From positions 9,568,638-9,632,637 of the forward strand of contig NC_052511.1 in NCBI RefSeq assembly GCF_014356525.2: DNA of 64,000 nucleotides. Direction: 5' to 3'. The translations under genes were made by a program, and so were the position numbers. This document shows positions 10,376-21,142 of the stretch, piece after piece. Source of the stretch: Nilaparvata lugens (Eukaryota; Arthropoda; Insecta; Hemiptera; Delphacidae). The notes under the pieces were generated by a model. That model had not been told where the DNA came from, ran no database searches, and was given only the letters and a program-made list of their open reading frames with translations. The first letter of the stretch is position 1, and each line of letters opens with the position of its first letter.

Positions 10376-10985
10376 AATGTATCTCGAAAACGGCTCTAAC
10401 GATTTTCATGAAATTTGGAACATAGTAGGTTTATGATATAAACATTCTATTGCACTATGTCTCATCCCTGGGAAAACTCGCTGAAGGACATTGAAAGGAT
10501 AATTTATCCTTGGAAGATCAGATGATAATTTCATCGTCTGTCGATAACAGAAGATGCGAGTGCCTGTGTGGGATCAGCTGTGTAATCATTCAATCAGCTC
10601 ACCGTATCTCCCGAGAAATATTATCTACAAATTTTATTAAAATAATCTGATTTGTTGACATGACATGGTTTATCACTCTGAATTAGAGTATATCATAATA
10701 TTCGAAGTTAATCATTATTTTACAGTTTTAAGTGATTAGTGAGTGTTATTTTGTTATTTAATTTGGTTTGTAAACAATCTAAATTAGAACTTTTCTGTTT
10801 TTAAATACAGTATTTTGACTGAAAATTGGACCTGAAGTCAAGTGTATGAAACATAACCTACTTTTTGGACCATTTATAGTGTATGAATCAAAATTCGGGG
10901 AAGAAACAGATTTGGGCTGTGCCTGTTTGTCCTTCCTCAATCATTTTGAAGAATTGTGTTCTGTTTATCAATAAATAACGAGCGA
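10376..10985 (+). mobile_element. Non-coding retroposon-like repeat with 3' stem-loop
   Basis: It opens with CTCGAAAACGGCTCTAACGA, a block also present in the tandem units at 44815-45640. Its last ~130 bp have the stem-loop 3'-end plan: CATAACCTACTTTTTGGACC, GGGGAAGAAACAG...CTGTTTGTCCTTCC and AATAAATAA. It ends at CGAGCGAAGCTCGGTGCCCC. Probably non-autonomous; boundaries approximate. Confidence 0.5.
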
Positions 10986-11490
10986 AGCTCGGTGCCCCGA
11001 TATTTATTGTGATGAAGCAATCGTGTTCATTTATCACTCTTATAAGCCCATAATATCAATAGATTATATACAGGGTTTTTTCAGAAACTCAATTAGTTAC
11101 ATATTATATTTTTAAAAAATAAAATAAAATATTGAGAGTTTCATTTTCTCACTTATTCCTCTGAGCTCCTTCTCACTCCCTTCTCACTTTCTTATTCACT
11201 CATTGATAATTCCACTGCTCCATTGTCAGCAGGTGAGGCTGTAGTCTAGAGGGTAGTACGAGGGAAGCCCAACTACAGGGGAGTCCAATGGTCCATTCAA
11301 AAAAGCACACCAATGTTCAATGTTTGACCAAGTCGGGCTTAGGCCCAAACTTAAGTTTTGTTCTGCTTTTTTCTGTCAAAAATTTTTAATAACTTACCGG
11401 AACTACAGGTTTTTAGAACAATCTTATTGAGGCAGGTTGGATTTCAAATGTGTAAAATCTATGAGATGTTTTAGTTGATGCCAAGATTCT
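10986..11490. other. Unassigned DNA
   Basis: No gene or repeat recognised. Confidence 0.45.
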
Positions 11491-11495
11491 GCCAA

Positions 11496-12010
11496 TATTT
11501 ATTTATTTAATCATATTCAAATACAATCCAGGTAAAAACAACATGCATTTGCCCAAAACTGCTTTAAACCTCAATTTGGAATACATAGTCTAGAGGTTAT
11601 GTAAAAACGATAACTTGATTCACACACTATTTTGAGTTTAAAAAAATGTATCTACTGAAATTTTGAATTTATCAGATTAATTAATTTAATTTCAAAATAC
11701 AAATCCAAACAGAAATCTTCCTCGACAATCGCCAAAAATATTAAAAATTTCACTTAAATCCACAATTAATTATACTCATGCAAACATTAAAACATCAATA
11801 TTCTACAATACTGCAATCCTTCATAATATCTTACCACAATTCTTCTTCACTAATATCCTCTCATCAATTTATTATTCTATTTATTTTTTATTACAATAAC
11901 GAATCATATAAATAAACAACAGGCATAGCCCAAAACTACTATGTTCCCAAATTTTGATAAATATAATAACATGTTCATGAAAATAGGTTATGCTCTCAAT
12001 TTGGGAGGTT
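11496..12010 (-). mobile_element. Two decayed retroposon 3' ends
   Basis: Segments at 11496-11590 and 11880-12010 both have, on the minus strand, the order CATAACCT, GGGC(A)TATGCCTGTTG-like loop and an AATAAAT-rich tail. The second is clearer (AGTTTTGGGCTATGCCTGTT). No coding frame remains. Confidence 0.5.
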
Positions 12011-12141
12011 AAATTCTAATTTCTTTCCAAAAATATATATTTGCTGCAAATTTTGAATTTGGAATGATTAAAACAGCAAATTCTAGTCAAATATTGCACT
12101 TAATATCACCGCACATTAAATAAATAAAGTTGAAGTTATTA

Positions 12142-12323
12142 ATATATAGAAAATTAAAAATCTCAGTACCCTTTTTAAATTATTTTAAATAGTGTTTTCA
12201 GATTAGTTAAATTTTAGATAGTTTTAAATATTTAAAAAAAAAAATTTTAAAAAGTGTACTGAGATTTTTATTTTTCTATATATTTATATTACAAGTAGCC
12301 CTTTACAGAAAAGAGATAAATTT
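12142..12323 (+). mobile_element. Family D fold-back retroposon-like element
   Basis: Inverted arms around TCTCAGTACCCTTTTTAAAT and AAAGTGTACTGAGATTTTTA, then the family 3' end AAGTAGCCCTTTACAGAAAA and GAGAT. The 9-bp direct repeat AAGTTATTA flanks it at 12133-12141 and 12324-12332. See also 41580-41710, 42685-42855, 52666-52738 and 62995-63187. Confidence 0.8.
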
Positions 12324-12389
12324 AAGTTATTATGTTGCCCTACCCAAGACACCAATCCTGGAGTCATCCCTGATTAACAATTTTTTCTC

Positions 12390-13130
12390 TCCAAGTGGAG
12401 GAGAGCTCTAAAGATAATCAACAAGTTCACTTGCAAGTTTTCCAGTGTAGCCGGAAAACAGCGACAAGTTTCACAGCACGAGAAGAATTAAGCATCCCCA
12501 AACAGGTGCTACATCCGAGCAACGAAAATTTTCCAGAAAGTATCGTTTATCATTTGCGCCCGGCGCTGAAGAATAATGTGTTCGAATTGTGGATGTCTCT
12601 GCATGGCGGGGGACACGGCCAGGAATGTAGATTACAAAATGGAGTGGCATCTCTGAGGAGGAGACCTCCTCCACCTTCCCCGGTGAGTGAGGAGTTGTGG
12701 GGGGATGTGAGGGGGGTGAGAGTACTCAAGTTAAATATTTTAAGTGGGATTAGTGTGAGAGAGCCCCCCTTGTGACATAAAAATGATTTATTGTCGACTG
12801 GCCCGGACAGAGTCACGCGAAGTGGGGCTACCGGCTGGTTGGCCCCCCTCGTTCCCCGGATAACCTTTTCTTAAACCTTGGACTTAAAATTTACATAAGG
12901 GGAATAAATTACTGGCACATGCCTGCCTCGACAAAGACGAATTACTCGGTTCCCGTCCGGAATAAATCTCGGCGAGAGAAAAAAGAATCAGAAGAGGTTT
13001 TCTCGTTTTATGAAAATATAAGCATTAGGTGGACAGTTTCAGCATTCCGTATAAAAATAGTTGCAGTCGAAATGATAAAAGGCGACTGCGCCGAGGAGGT
13101 GAGCTAGAAGCAAATTCTGGTTTCCGTTCC
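12390..13130. other. GC-richer region with a 126-codon frame, not recognised
   Basis: This part is clearly richer in G and C than its surroundings. A plus-strand frame at 12395-12775 would encode a basic, proline-rich product including RRRPPPPSP; a second at 12919-13107 encodes 62 residues. Overlapping minus-strand frames are equally long, and no domain is recognisable, so coding status is unsupported. It could be an exon-bearing or regulatory part of a host gene. Confidence 0.3.
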
Positions 13131-13745
13131 AAAGTTTTATCTACATGCTTTCATAACACTGGAATTCCATTTCGTGTTGGAAGCTAAGTGTTGCAATAGC
13201 TGGGTTGTAGAATTATTACTTATCTTTTCCTTCCATTAATGAAATTCATAAGAATAATATTATAGAGTACACAAATACTTCGAATCATGTGAACAACGTT
13301 TATAAATCCTCAGTATGGATACCTCACACATAGTAAAATCAATACTAAACATGAAGACAATATTTATAAGAGATGAGGTACAATTCATTTTGAATCCAAT
13401 CAGCTTTAACTGAATTCAAATTATTTATTTGCAATTTCATTCGATTACAATATTATTTACAACATGTAAAGAATTTCTGCATTGTCACAATTCTACATAT
13501 ATTCAATTATATAAATCACAAATTCATAAAATACATAATAAGACACTAGAGAAGTTTAGATACTATTATAAGGCTACAAGTTTTTCATTCGAATCCAATC
13601 AAGCCTTGTGTCTAGATAGGTTGGAGTTGGATGCGAGGGAGGAAAACAGGAAAAAATTAGAATCATCAGTCATTCATCTAGAAACTCGCGAACCGAATTA
13701 AACTGAATTCAATAAACTACAGTAGTAATTAGCTTGGAACAATTT
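13131..13745. other. Unassigned AT-rich DNA
   Basis: A 90-codon frame at 13429-13701 has no recognisable domain. No repeat was recognised. Confidence 0.4.
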
Positions 13746-13960
13746 GAATGAAAAAGACTAAGAAATTGTCAAAAAACTACTGATTTATTGATAATTAGAA
13801 AGACCGGTTTCGGTTATTACACCATCAATCTCAATCTCTGATAAACTAAAACTAAATACAAGAGCAGCAGAATTTATACTAGTAGGCGAGTACTGCTATT
13901 GGTCGAGGGCATGAACGGCTGCCATTGGCCTAGCTAGACAGTCTTGAAACAATTGCTCGT
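13746..13960 (-). mobile_element. Family C arm (Penelope-like candidate), truncated
   Basis: It reads GAAAAAGACTAAGAAATTGT, GATTTATTGATAATTAGAAA, GACCGGTTTCGGTTATTACA, then GGCGAGTACTGCTATTGGTC and GGGCATGAACGGCTGCCATT. The matching arm at 32640-33301 shows that this is one half of a larger fold-back element. The hammerhead-like core is on the minus strand and here contains TTGATGG before the GTAATA loop. Confidence 0.75.
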
Positions 13961-14129
13961 GATTCTGGGATATTCTAAAAAAATTGGTTGCACATCAGAT
14001 GTCATCATTCAATTTCTTTCTGATCATAGTTTAGGTCCTTCTTATAACAATTATTGAATGATTCAACATTCTGTAAACCTATTGAGTGCTAGACTGTTTA
14101 TTGTTTGATCTATATCCTATAAACTGAGT

Positions 14130-14215
14130 GCCAGTTGCATAAAAGCCGGTTGAATTTCAATCGTGATTAATTTCACGAGAACCAATCAAACTTTACCGGC
14201 ATTTGTGCAACTGGG
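14130..14215. mobile_element. Short palindromic MITE
   Basis: Ends CCAGTTGCATAAAAGCCGG and CCGGCATTTGTGCAACTGG; 86 bp, with ACGAGAACCAATCAAA in the middle. A degenerate relative starts near 61981. No coding capacity. Confidence 0.8.
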
Positions 14216-14293
14216 CCCAATTATATTGAGCTCTATATTTTTAACTATTGTGTATTGCTCTGTTATACTACTGTGCATTGAATAGTAGGGGGA

Positions 14294-14690
14294 GAAGCAT
14301 CATAAATTGAGAAGAACACAAAAATTAAAAAAGAGTTATTTTGTCTGTTCAGGCTGAATATCAAACATGACTGAAGATAAGAATACAATAAAAGAAGGAA
14401 CGTTTTATAGAATAATCAGAAGTAGGTTTCAACTTATCATTTTGATATTAAAAGTGAGCTTTTTGCAAAATAGCTTTTTCCACATTAAATAGTTCTGGGA
14501 AAAAATTATAAATTGAGAACACAAAAAATAAAAAAAGAAGTGTTTTGTCTGTTCAGGCTGAATATCAAACATGGCTGAAGATAAGAATACAATAAAAGAA
14601 GGAACTTTCTATTATAGAATAATCAGAAGTAGATTTCAACTTATCATTTCGATATTAAAAATGAGCTTTTTGCAAAATAACTCCTAATAT
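14294..14690. repeat. Tandem duplication, ~200-bp period
   Basis: Two copies share TTTGTCTGTTCAGGCTGAAT, GAAGATAAGAATACAATAAA, AATAATCAGAAGTAG and GAGCTTTTTGCAAAATA in order, with scattered changes. Noncoding. Confidence 0.9.
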
Positions 14691-14799
14691 CAATCCCATG
14701 AGTATAAGAATCGGTTCCCGGTGGTTCGTTATCCACCGAGCACTGCACTCGGTCCACTCATCTTTCATCGTCATCTGTCTCATTACCAATGCACAAGCT

Positions 14800-15135
14800 T
14801 GGAGCTCGTGTGAACATCAGTTGCATCATCCTCAGAAAAAATAGGGAACTGAAAACTACAGTGCTTCCAGGGCAATGGCATTAATCTATGATATGAGAGG
14901 AGACTACACTTTTTCTAAATACTCTTACCCAATCTATAGTGCTAGCCGAGGGTATAAGTAGTACCTATTAAGCTCATTTGAGCATCAATTGCATCATCCT
15001 CAGCAAAAAAAGAAAACTGAAAACTACAGTGCTTCTAGGACAATGGCATTAATCTATGATATGAGAGGAGAATAATACATTTTCTCTAAATACTCCTGCC
15101 CAATCTATAGTGCTAGCAGAGGTACCTATTATTAA
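14800..15135. repeat. Tandem duplication, ~170-bp period
   Basis: Two copies share GTTGCATCATCCTCAG, GAAAACTACAGTGCTTC, GGCATTAATCTATGATATGA and CCAATCTATAGTGCTAGC. Noncoding as far as visible. Confidence 0.9.
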
Positions 15136-15940
15136 GGTATTAAAAAGGCTAACCAGCTGCTTGTCAGTAACCATAATCACTTAAGAAAAGCTCCGTGATA
15201 AATAGTGACTGATGATCATCTAACAGCCAATTTAGCCACGATAATGTCAGTAGGCTCCATAGGAAGATCTAGTGATGAAGAAGACTCGACCATGAAATAC
15301 GGCCGAATAATTCAGTGAAAACCATTGTCAGGTGAACAAAGTACATGTGTCATGCCTCAATTTACACCAAATTAGTGAGCACATTAAGACTGAGCGGCTG
15401 CTAATTTAATGGCTGTATTGAATTGGTGGTGTCAGGGGAGGGGGTGGAAGTGGATGGAAGGAGTTAATAAAAGGAGGTTTACAGGATTCAAGATATTAAC
15501 AACTCGGAGCACGCGAGTCTGCCATAGCCTTTTCTCAGCACCGCAAAAAGAAACAGACTAGAAGTGAGTGTCTAAATGAAGTTATTTACGCACAGATTTA
15601 ATCCATACTCCCAGACACCTTACATCATGCAAAACTGATTTATTGAAAGAAGGTGTGGCCAACTTCAAGAAGCCAACTGAGATATTACTATATTTTATGT
15701 CCACTTACTCTTCTAATAAATCAGGACCGCGGGACATTACGTATTTCCCGGCAAGATTTATTTCGTCAGCGTTTTTGTGTTTTAATTTGCAATTTTTAAT
15801 GTATTCCGGTTGTGCATGTCAGTGGGTCTCGTGAAAAATTGGGCGAAAGCTTTGTTCTATGCGTTTGACTGTAGTGATGGATCGAAAAAATTTTGTCACG
15901 ATAAAATGAGATTTTTCAAGAATTATAAAGCACTAGTTTT
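15136..15940. other. Unassigned DNA
   Basis: Some parts (near 15250-15480 and 15720-15840) are GC-richer. A 63-codon frame at 15643-15834 is not recognisable. Nothing else supported. Confidence 0.4.
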
Positions 15941-16330
15941 ATAAAATGTATGAATTCAGGGCTACTTCCTTGTATTTATAAAATAGAATTATAGTACCCT
16001 TTAAAATTAATAAAATATTAAAACCGAGAATACAAATTGCAACGTAACAATTATAAGTAACAAGTTACGTTACAATTTGTATTCTTGTTTTTTCATATTT
16101 TATTCATACAAATTGTAACGTAACAATTACAAGTAACAGGTTACGTTACAATTTGTATTCTTGATTTTTCATATTCTATAGTACCCTTTAAAATTAATAA
16201 AATATCAAAAACCAATAATACAAATTGTAACGTAACAATTACAATTAACAAGTTACGTTACAATTTGTATTCTTGTTTTTTCATAATTTATCAATTTTAA
16301 AAGGTACTATAATCCTATTCTATAAACGCT
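15941..16330 (-). mobile_element. Family E fold-back element with three palindromic units
   Basis: Three successive inverted repeats share TAACGTAACAATTA and TAACAAGTTACGTTACAATT. The outer arms read TATAAAATAGAATTATAGTA and its inverse near 16300-16325. The left edge, on the minus strand, reads AAGTAGCCCTGAATTC, the 3'-end motif of families D and E. A single-unit version lies at 39344-39537. Confidence 0.8.
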
Positions 16331-16963
16331 AGATTTATATCTTAGTTCATGTAGTTGCATAGTGTTGATAAGATTCAATCGGTCCAACCTCAAGTTTGTA
16401 GAACCTAATAATTTGAAAATGGTGCAGGGATTCAAATCAATGTAAGTTGTTCATGAGAGAAATTGAAAATTCTCAAGAAGATTCAATCAAATTATTTTCA
16501 AAAATAATTGATCACAATCAATATAATAATGACAGATTCAATAAAACTTTAATAGTTAATTGACTTTTCTGCCAAAGACAATGATGTTTATTTATTTATT
16601 TGTAATACAGCTACATATTACATGAGTATGATCGGGATGAAACAAAACTATTATTTTCCCATACTTTGATCAAGAATAACATATGCTAGAAAAGTTTGTG
16701 TTTGAATAATTCGAATAATGTATTTTTCAATAATTTCATGATGAATCTCAATGATTTAGATGGAATATTTTGTTAATTAATTATTAACTCTACATTGTTA
16801 AAAGACGATCTAGCAACAGAGCAAAAAGAGAAAGAGCAAGCGCTATCTGCTTTGTTGAATGATAGACAATAACATTGCTAATTATAACTTAATTATTTAA
16901 GTCGTATTTCCAGTCCAAAAATAAAAAGTATGTACTCTCATTTTGCATCGGAACGCCTTTATT
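16331..16963. other. Mostly unassigned, with a possible retroposon tail
   Basis: At 16585-16690 the minus strand has an AATAAATAAATAA-like tail preceded by ATAGTTTTGTTTCATCCC, a weak likeness to the stem-loop 3' ends elsewhere. The remainder shows nothing. Confidence 0.35.
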
Positions 16964-17657
16964 GATGTATTTGTAATTTTATCTAATAGATATTCTGTAC
17001 ATACATTCTACTTGTTACTTTTATTACAATGTATTTTACTTTGTTGTTAGTTGATTTTTTGGTCTTCAAATTGCTTATTTAAATTATTATCATATTTTTC
17101 ACAATTCTTATGTGCAGTACACTATAGGTTTGTATTGACCAGAAAATACAATGTCTAGGTAGAAATCAAAAAATAATTCCCTTTTCAGAGGGGAAAATAA
17201 ATTTATGTTTACCAAAATCGAAGAATTACACAACTAAATCGTCCAACATCTTCCCAGCATCACTTGTAACAGAGATCACTCCATTCATCTATCCAAAACT
17301 CACACCTCCTTGTTGTATTTGTAATTTTATGTAATAAAACTTCTGTATATACATTTTACTTGTTCCTTTTATTACAATGCATTTTACTTTGTTGTTAATT
17401 GATTTTTTGGTCTTCAAATTGCTTATTTCAATTATCATATTTTTCTCAATTCTTATGTGCAGTACACTTTCAGGTTTGTATTGACCAGAAAATACAATGT
17501 CTAGTTAGAAATCTGAAACATTATTCCCTTTTCAGAAGGGAAAATAGATTTATGTTTACCAGAATCGAAGAATTACACAACTAAATCGTCTCAACATCTT
17601 TCCAGCTTCACTTGTAACAGAGATCACTCCATTCATTCATCCAAAACTCACACCTCC
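16964..17657. repeat. Tandem duplication, ~347-bp period
   Basis: Copy 1 runs about 16964-17309 and copy 2 about 17312-17657. Shared landmarks are TTTTATTACAATG, TTGATTTTTTGGTCTTCAAA, TATTGACCAGAAAATACAAT and CATCCAAAACTCACACCTCC. Divergence is modest. A 61-codon frame in copy 2 is not matched by a domain and is not called. Confidence 0.92.
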
Positions 17658-18730
17658 AGTATTACACACCTTTCTATGAATGAACCCCGCAGGGAGAAAA
17701 CGGCCAATAAAATCGTAAACGTTTGAAATTGATGTGCTATTTGCACGTGGTGAGGCCTGCTGTTAAGGTTGAGGTAGGTCAGTCAATTGGGAGAGGTTAG
17801 TGAGATGTTATGGCCGTTTATGTTTCCATTCTGGCCTCTAAACTGGCTGATGAGTCGAGGCTGTTAAAGTTTATGTGACAATACAAGTACTACAGGCTCT
17901 GCCGATGGGCGGGGGGTGCTCTATCTCATTTCCTATCTTCTGAAGGGGATCCACGTTCCCCCTCACTCTTTCTCTTCACCCTTCCTTCTCTTACACTCGT
18001 AAACATCAAGTTCTTCCTCCAAGCCTTCCCACTCGCCGCTTTGTTTACGACTATTTCAGCCCATTTCATTTTTATCACTCAATTCCTTGTCCCATTTCTC
18101 ATCATGTTTTCGACTATTTGCATTCTACCTTTATTTTGTATGGCTCTATTCAACACAGGGGGAATCTGGTGCTGAAATATCAGGTGATATTTGGTTTCGT
18201 ACTACGGAAACGAATGCGATCTCACCTTCTAATTTGGAACCGGTTCAATAAACTTTCTTATAGTTCTCCCATTCTGTTTTTGTATGGCTCTATTCAAGAC
18301 AGGGGAAATCTGGTGCTAGTGTATGAGGTTTCGTACAACTGAAACGAATCCGATTCAACATTATAGATGGAATTAAATAGAGAATGCATTTATGTATTTC
18401 CATCTAGCTGTTAGCCCTGTTGTCAATGTCTGCAGTAGCAGAGGTCTTCGGGGTGATTTGCAGCATTTATTTAGGATTTTCGTTCAATAATAATTATTCA
18501 ACATTATAATTTAGAGCAGGCTTTATAGATTTTCTCAGAGTTTTCAATAATGAATACACAGGAATAATGATAAATGGTTATAGATTTAGGACGAAGAATT
18601 ATAGAGGGTCAAAGGTTCAATAATAACTTTGGTGGAAGAGTGGGCAAATGTAAAATTCTGTATCTTTTAATGGTATTTGAGGTTCAGAAAGTTATTCATG
18701 TTCATGAATAACTGAGTTAAATGAATAAAT
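17658..18730. other. Unassigned DNA with a small duplication
   Basis: The phrase TTGTATGGCTCTATTCAA plus a GGGGAATCTGGTGCT motif occurs near 18138 and 18281, inside a 74-codon frame (18118-18342). Neither looks like a gene. The 17680-18010 part is GC-richer. Confidence 0.4.
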
Positions 18731-18890
18731 GAATAAAATGTTTATTTCCCAAAAAAACTAAAACTACAACATCAATTACACAAAATAATAGATAAATTAC
18801 AATATTACATACAATAGTTAGTTACAAAAATTCTTATAATGTGTCCTCTACTTGTTTAAGATTTTTCTGTGTGGAAATTGACCAACAGTT
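18731..18890. repeat. Dispersed repeat, shared with 55240-55640
   Basis: GTTTATTTCCC, ACTACAACATCAATTACACA, ACATACAATAGTTAGTTACA, AATTCTTATAATGTGTCCTC and TTTCTGTGTGGAAATTGAC occur here once and twice in tandem at 55240-55640. Probably a retroposon 3' end on the minus strand (AAATAAACAT next to the tail). Confidence 0.8.
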
Positions 18891-19124
18891 ATTGCAGCAG
18901 TTATTGTATCTCCTCACTTTATTCGCGTAATTCGAACAGCCTTCAGCATTGGAGGTGGTTCACAGTGCAGTTGAAAAATTAGATTTCAGAAAACGTACTT
19001 GCATTCATTTATTTTGTTCATTCATTTATGCAACAAAAGACACTTATGTGGAAACGTTGGCAGATAAAATTCTGAGGCATAATTGTGTTATTCTCCTTGC
19101 AAATTCAGGTGGAGAAGGTTAGGC

Positions 19125-19636
19125 CATAGAGAAACAGCATAAGTAGATATCCCATGGTATAGGGCATTTATGTCGCAACTTTTACTGTTATCCCAAGCCG
19201 AAAGTCCACCCAGTTCTTTCCCATGCAGCTGTGTGACGTTGGTAGTCTCTCAAATTGTGCCGTTCTTACACTCTCACCCCAACAAAACAGTAAAAATTTA
19301 CAATAATCGACAGTAATCGGCTTGAGATAACAGTAAAAGTTGCGACATAAATTCCCTATACTTTTTGTGTAGTTGAGGAGTTGATATTGTTGTAATTATT
19401 CATATTGAATGAAAAAGACTAAGAAATTGTCAAAAAAAACAGATTTATTGATAATTAGAAAGACCGGTTTCGGTTATTACACCAATGAAAAGTATATCAG
19501 AGATTGACAATGGTGTAATAACCGAAACCGGTCATTCTAATTATCAATAAATTAGTGGTTTTTTGACAATCTCTTAGTCTTTTTCATTCAATTCCCTATA
19601 CCATGGGATATCTACTTACGCTATTCTTTCTCTATG
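19125..19636. mobile_element. Family B element (7-bp target duplication), interrupted
   Basis: Inverted ends CATAGAGAAAC / TTTCTCTATG followed by GATATCCCATGGTATAGGG. The 7-bp repeat GTTAGGC flanks it (19118-19124 and 19637-19643). A family C element with its own target duplication occupies 19362-19589; without it the length is ~272 bp, close to the 275 bp of both other copies. Consistent 7-bp duplications and CA...TG ends suggest the P superfamily, which is inference. Confidence 0.9.
19362..19589 (-). mobile_element. Family C element nested in family B
   Basis: The left edge TTTTTGTGTAGTTGAGGAG and right edge GTCTTTTTCATTC give a truncated but two-armed copy. The 12-bp repeat AATTCCCTATAC flanks it (19350-19361, 19590-19601), and the uninterrupted family B copies show this sequence once. 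Both arms retain the GACCGGTTTCGGTTATTACA motif. Confidence 0.88.
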
Positions 19637-19643
19637 GTTAGGC

Positions 19644-20235
19644 TATGTTTTCTTCACTTGTACAGTTTCCAGTAAAAGCACATATGAACATAACATTTTG
19701 AATTCATATAGATTAGAAACCAAATAAATAACAAAATTGCATCCAAAAAGCTCTGATAACTTTAAAAATATTGAACAACTTTGACAAATTTTGATCAAAA
19801 AATTAAAAATATTATCGGAGTGTTTTGAGTTGGGAGCTACTGTGTTATTAATACTGATAATAAGTGATTTTATATTGTTGCATGGGTGGAAGATGTATTT
19901 CTGAGAAGATGTATTTGGTTATGTTTTTTGGTCTCAACCACTATTCATTTATCTATTCATTTCATCGACAATCACAAATCATTATCACATTATATTATAA
20001 TGAACTAAATTTTAAAACAATTTAATATTTTCTAAATTTGGCTTAGTGGTTTTGTGTTTTGTTTCGGTTTTGTATATGTTTGGACTTTTTAACATCAAAA
20101 TGAACTTTATTCCGAAGTGAAAAGTGTAAATTTAAAGTATTGTGCTCACTATAACCTTATTGTCCGGTTTCCCATTAGGGAACTTTGGACTATATACGGC
20201 GAGGTGAAACTACCCTTGGGTCTCCCCACCATTCA
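19644..20235. other. Unassigned DNA
   Basis: AT-rich; nothing recognised. Confidence 0.45.
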
Positions 20236-20448
20236 AAGCCATACGCTAATAATAATAATATAATATAATAATAATATAATATGATAATAATATAATATAA
20301 TAATAATATAATATAATAATAATATAATTGAGAGAAGATAAGACAACAGGCATGGCCCAAAACTGTCTTTGGATATAGTGCATATCCAAAGACAGTTTTG
20401 GGCCATGCCTGTTGTCTTATCTTCTCTCAATTATATTATTATTATATT
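20236..20448. repeat. (ATAAT)n microsatellite and a near-perfect palindrome
   Basis: An ATAATAATATA array (20248-20330) leads into an inverted repeat with ~60-bp arms, about 20316-20376 and 20382-20448, separated only by AGTGC. Each arm contains AGACAACAGGCATGGCCCAA and AAACTGTCTTTGGATAT. The arm sequence matches the stem-loop 3' ends (GGC(A)TGGCCCAAAACTG). Confidence 0.92.
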
Positions 20449-21142
20449 ACATAGTGCATGTCAGAGGATAATCGTCTTTTGTAAATCTAATCATCTATTA
20501 GGTTGAAAATTTGTATTGAAAGCAGAATAATATGGTTCCTTTCTTGAAACGTTATTGTAGATAGATACATCACTTTCACTTTCCAGCTTAAATACGAGTA
20601 CAGTATTACTCTGAAATAAAGTACTAAGGTGAGAACAGAAATATATAATGTCTAGCATGTATGATTACTTCTTAGGCGAGCTGACATCTAACATTTCTAT
20701 CACCTTGGATTGCAAGACATGAAATGCTCTTACAGAACTATGAAAGTGCAGACATTAAGCAATGATAAATGCATCTTGCTGCATTCTGTAACACTGCATT
20801 TAGTACGCCCACCAGTAATGTACGAATGCTAGGCGCTTGATGCATTCCACTTTATTCTCTAGAGAGAGACAGAGAGTAGTTGAAAAAATCTTGATATGAA
20901 TATTTTAAAGGTTTCTATGGATATGAAGTCACAGATTTCGAAATTTCAAAATCTTTTTATATTCAGAAAGTGTACATTTTACAATACATTCCCCTGAAAA
21001 ATACTCCTTTAATATTGAACAAGTCCAGCTAGCTTAGTCGTTAGAGCATGAGACTTTTGTCAGAAGTGTTTCAATCATCTTACTAGTATTGTATGAATCA
21101 ATAAATAAAGAATTATGGATTTTTTACATTTATAAGTGTGAG
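20449..21142. other. Unassigned DNA
   Basis: No gene or repeat recognised. A short duplicated TA-rich motif precedes the minisatellite. Confidence 0.45.
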
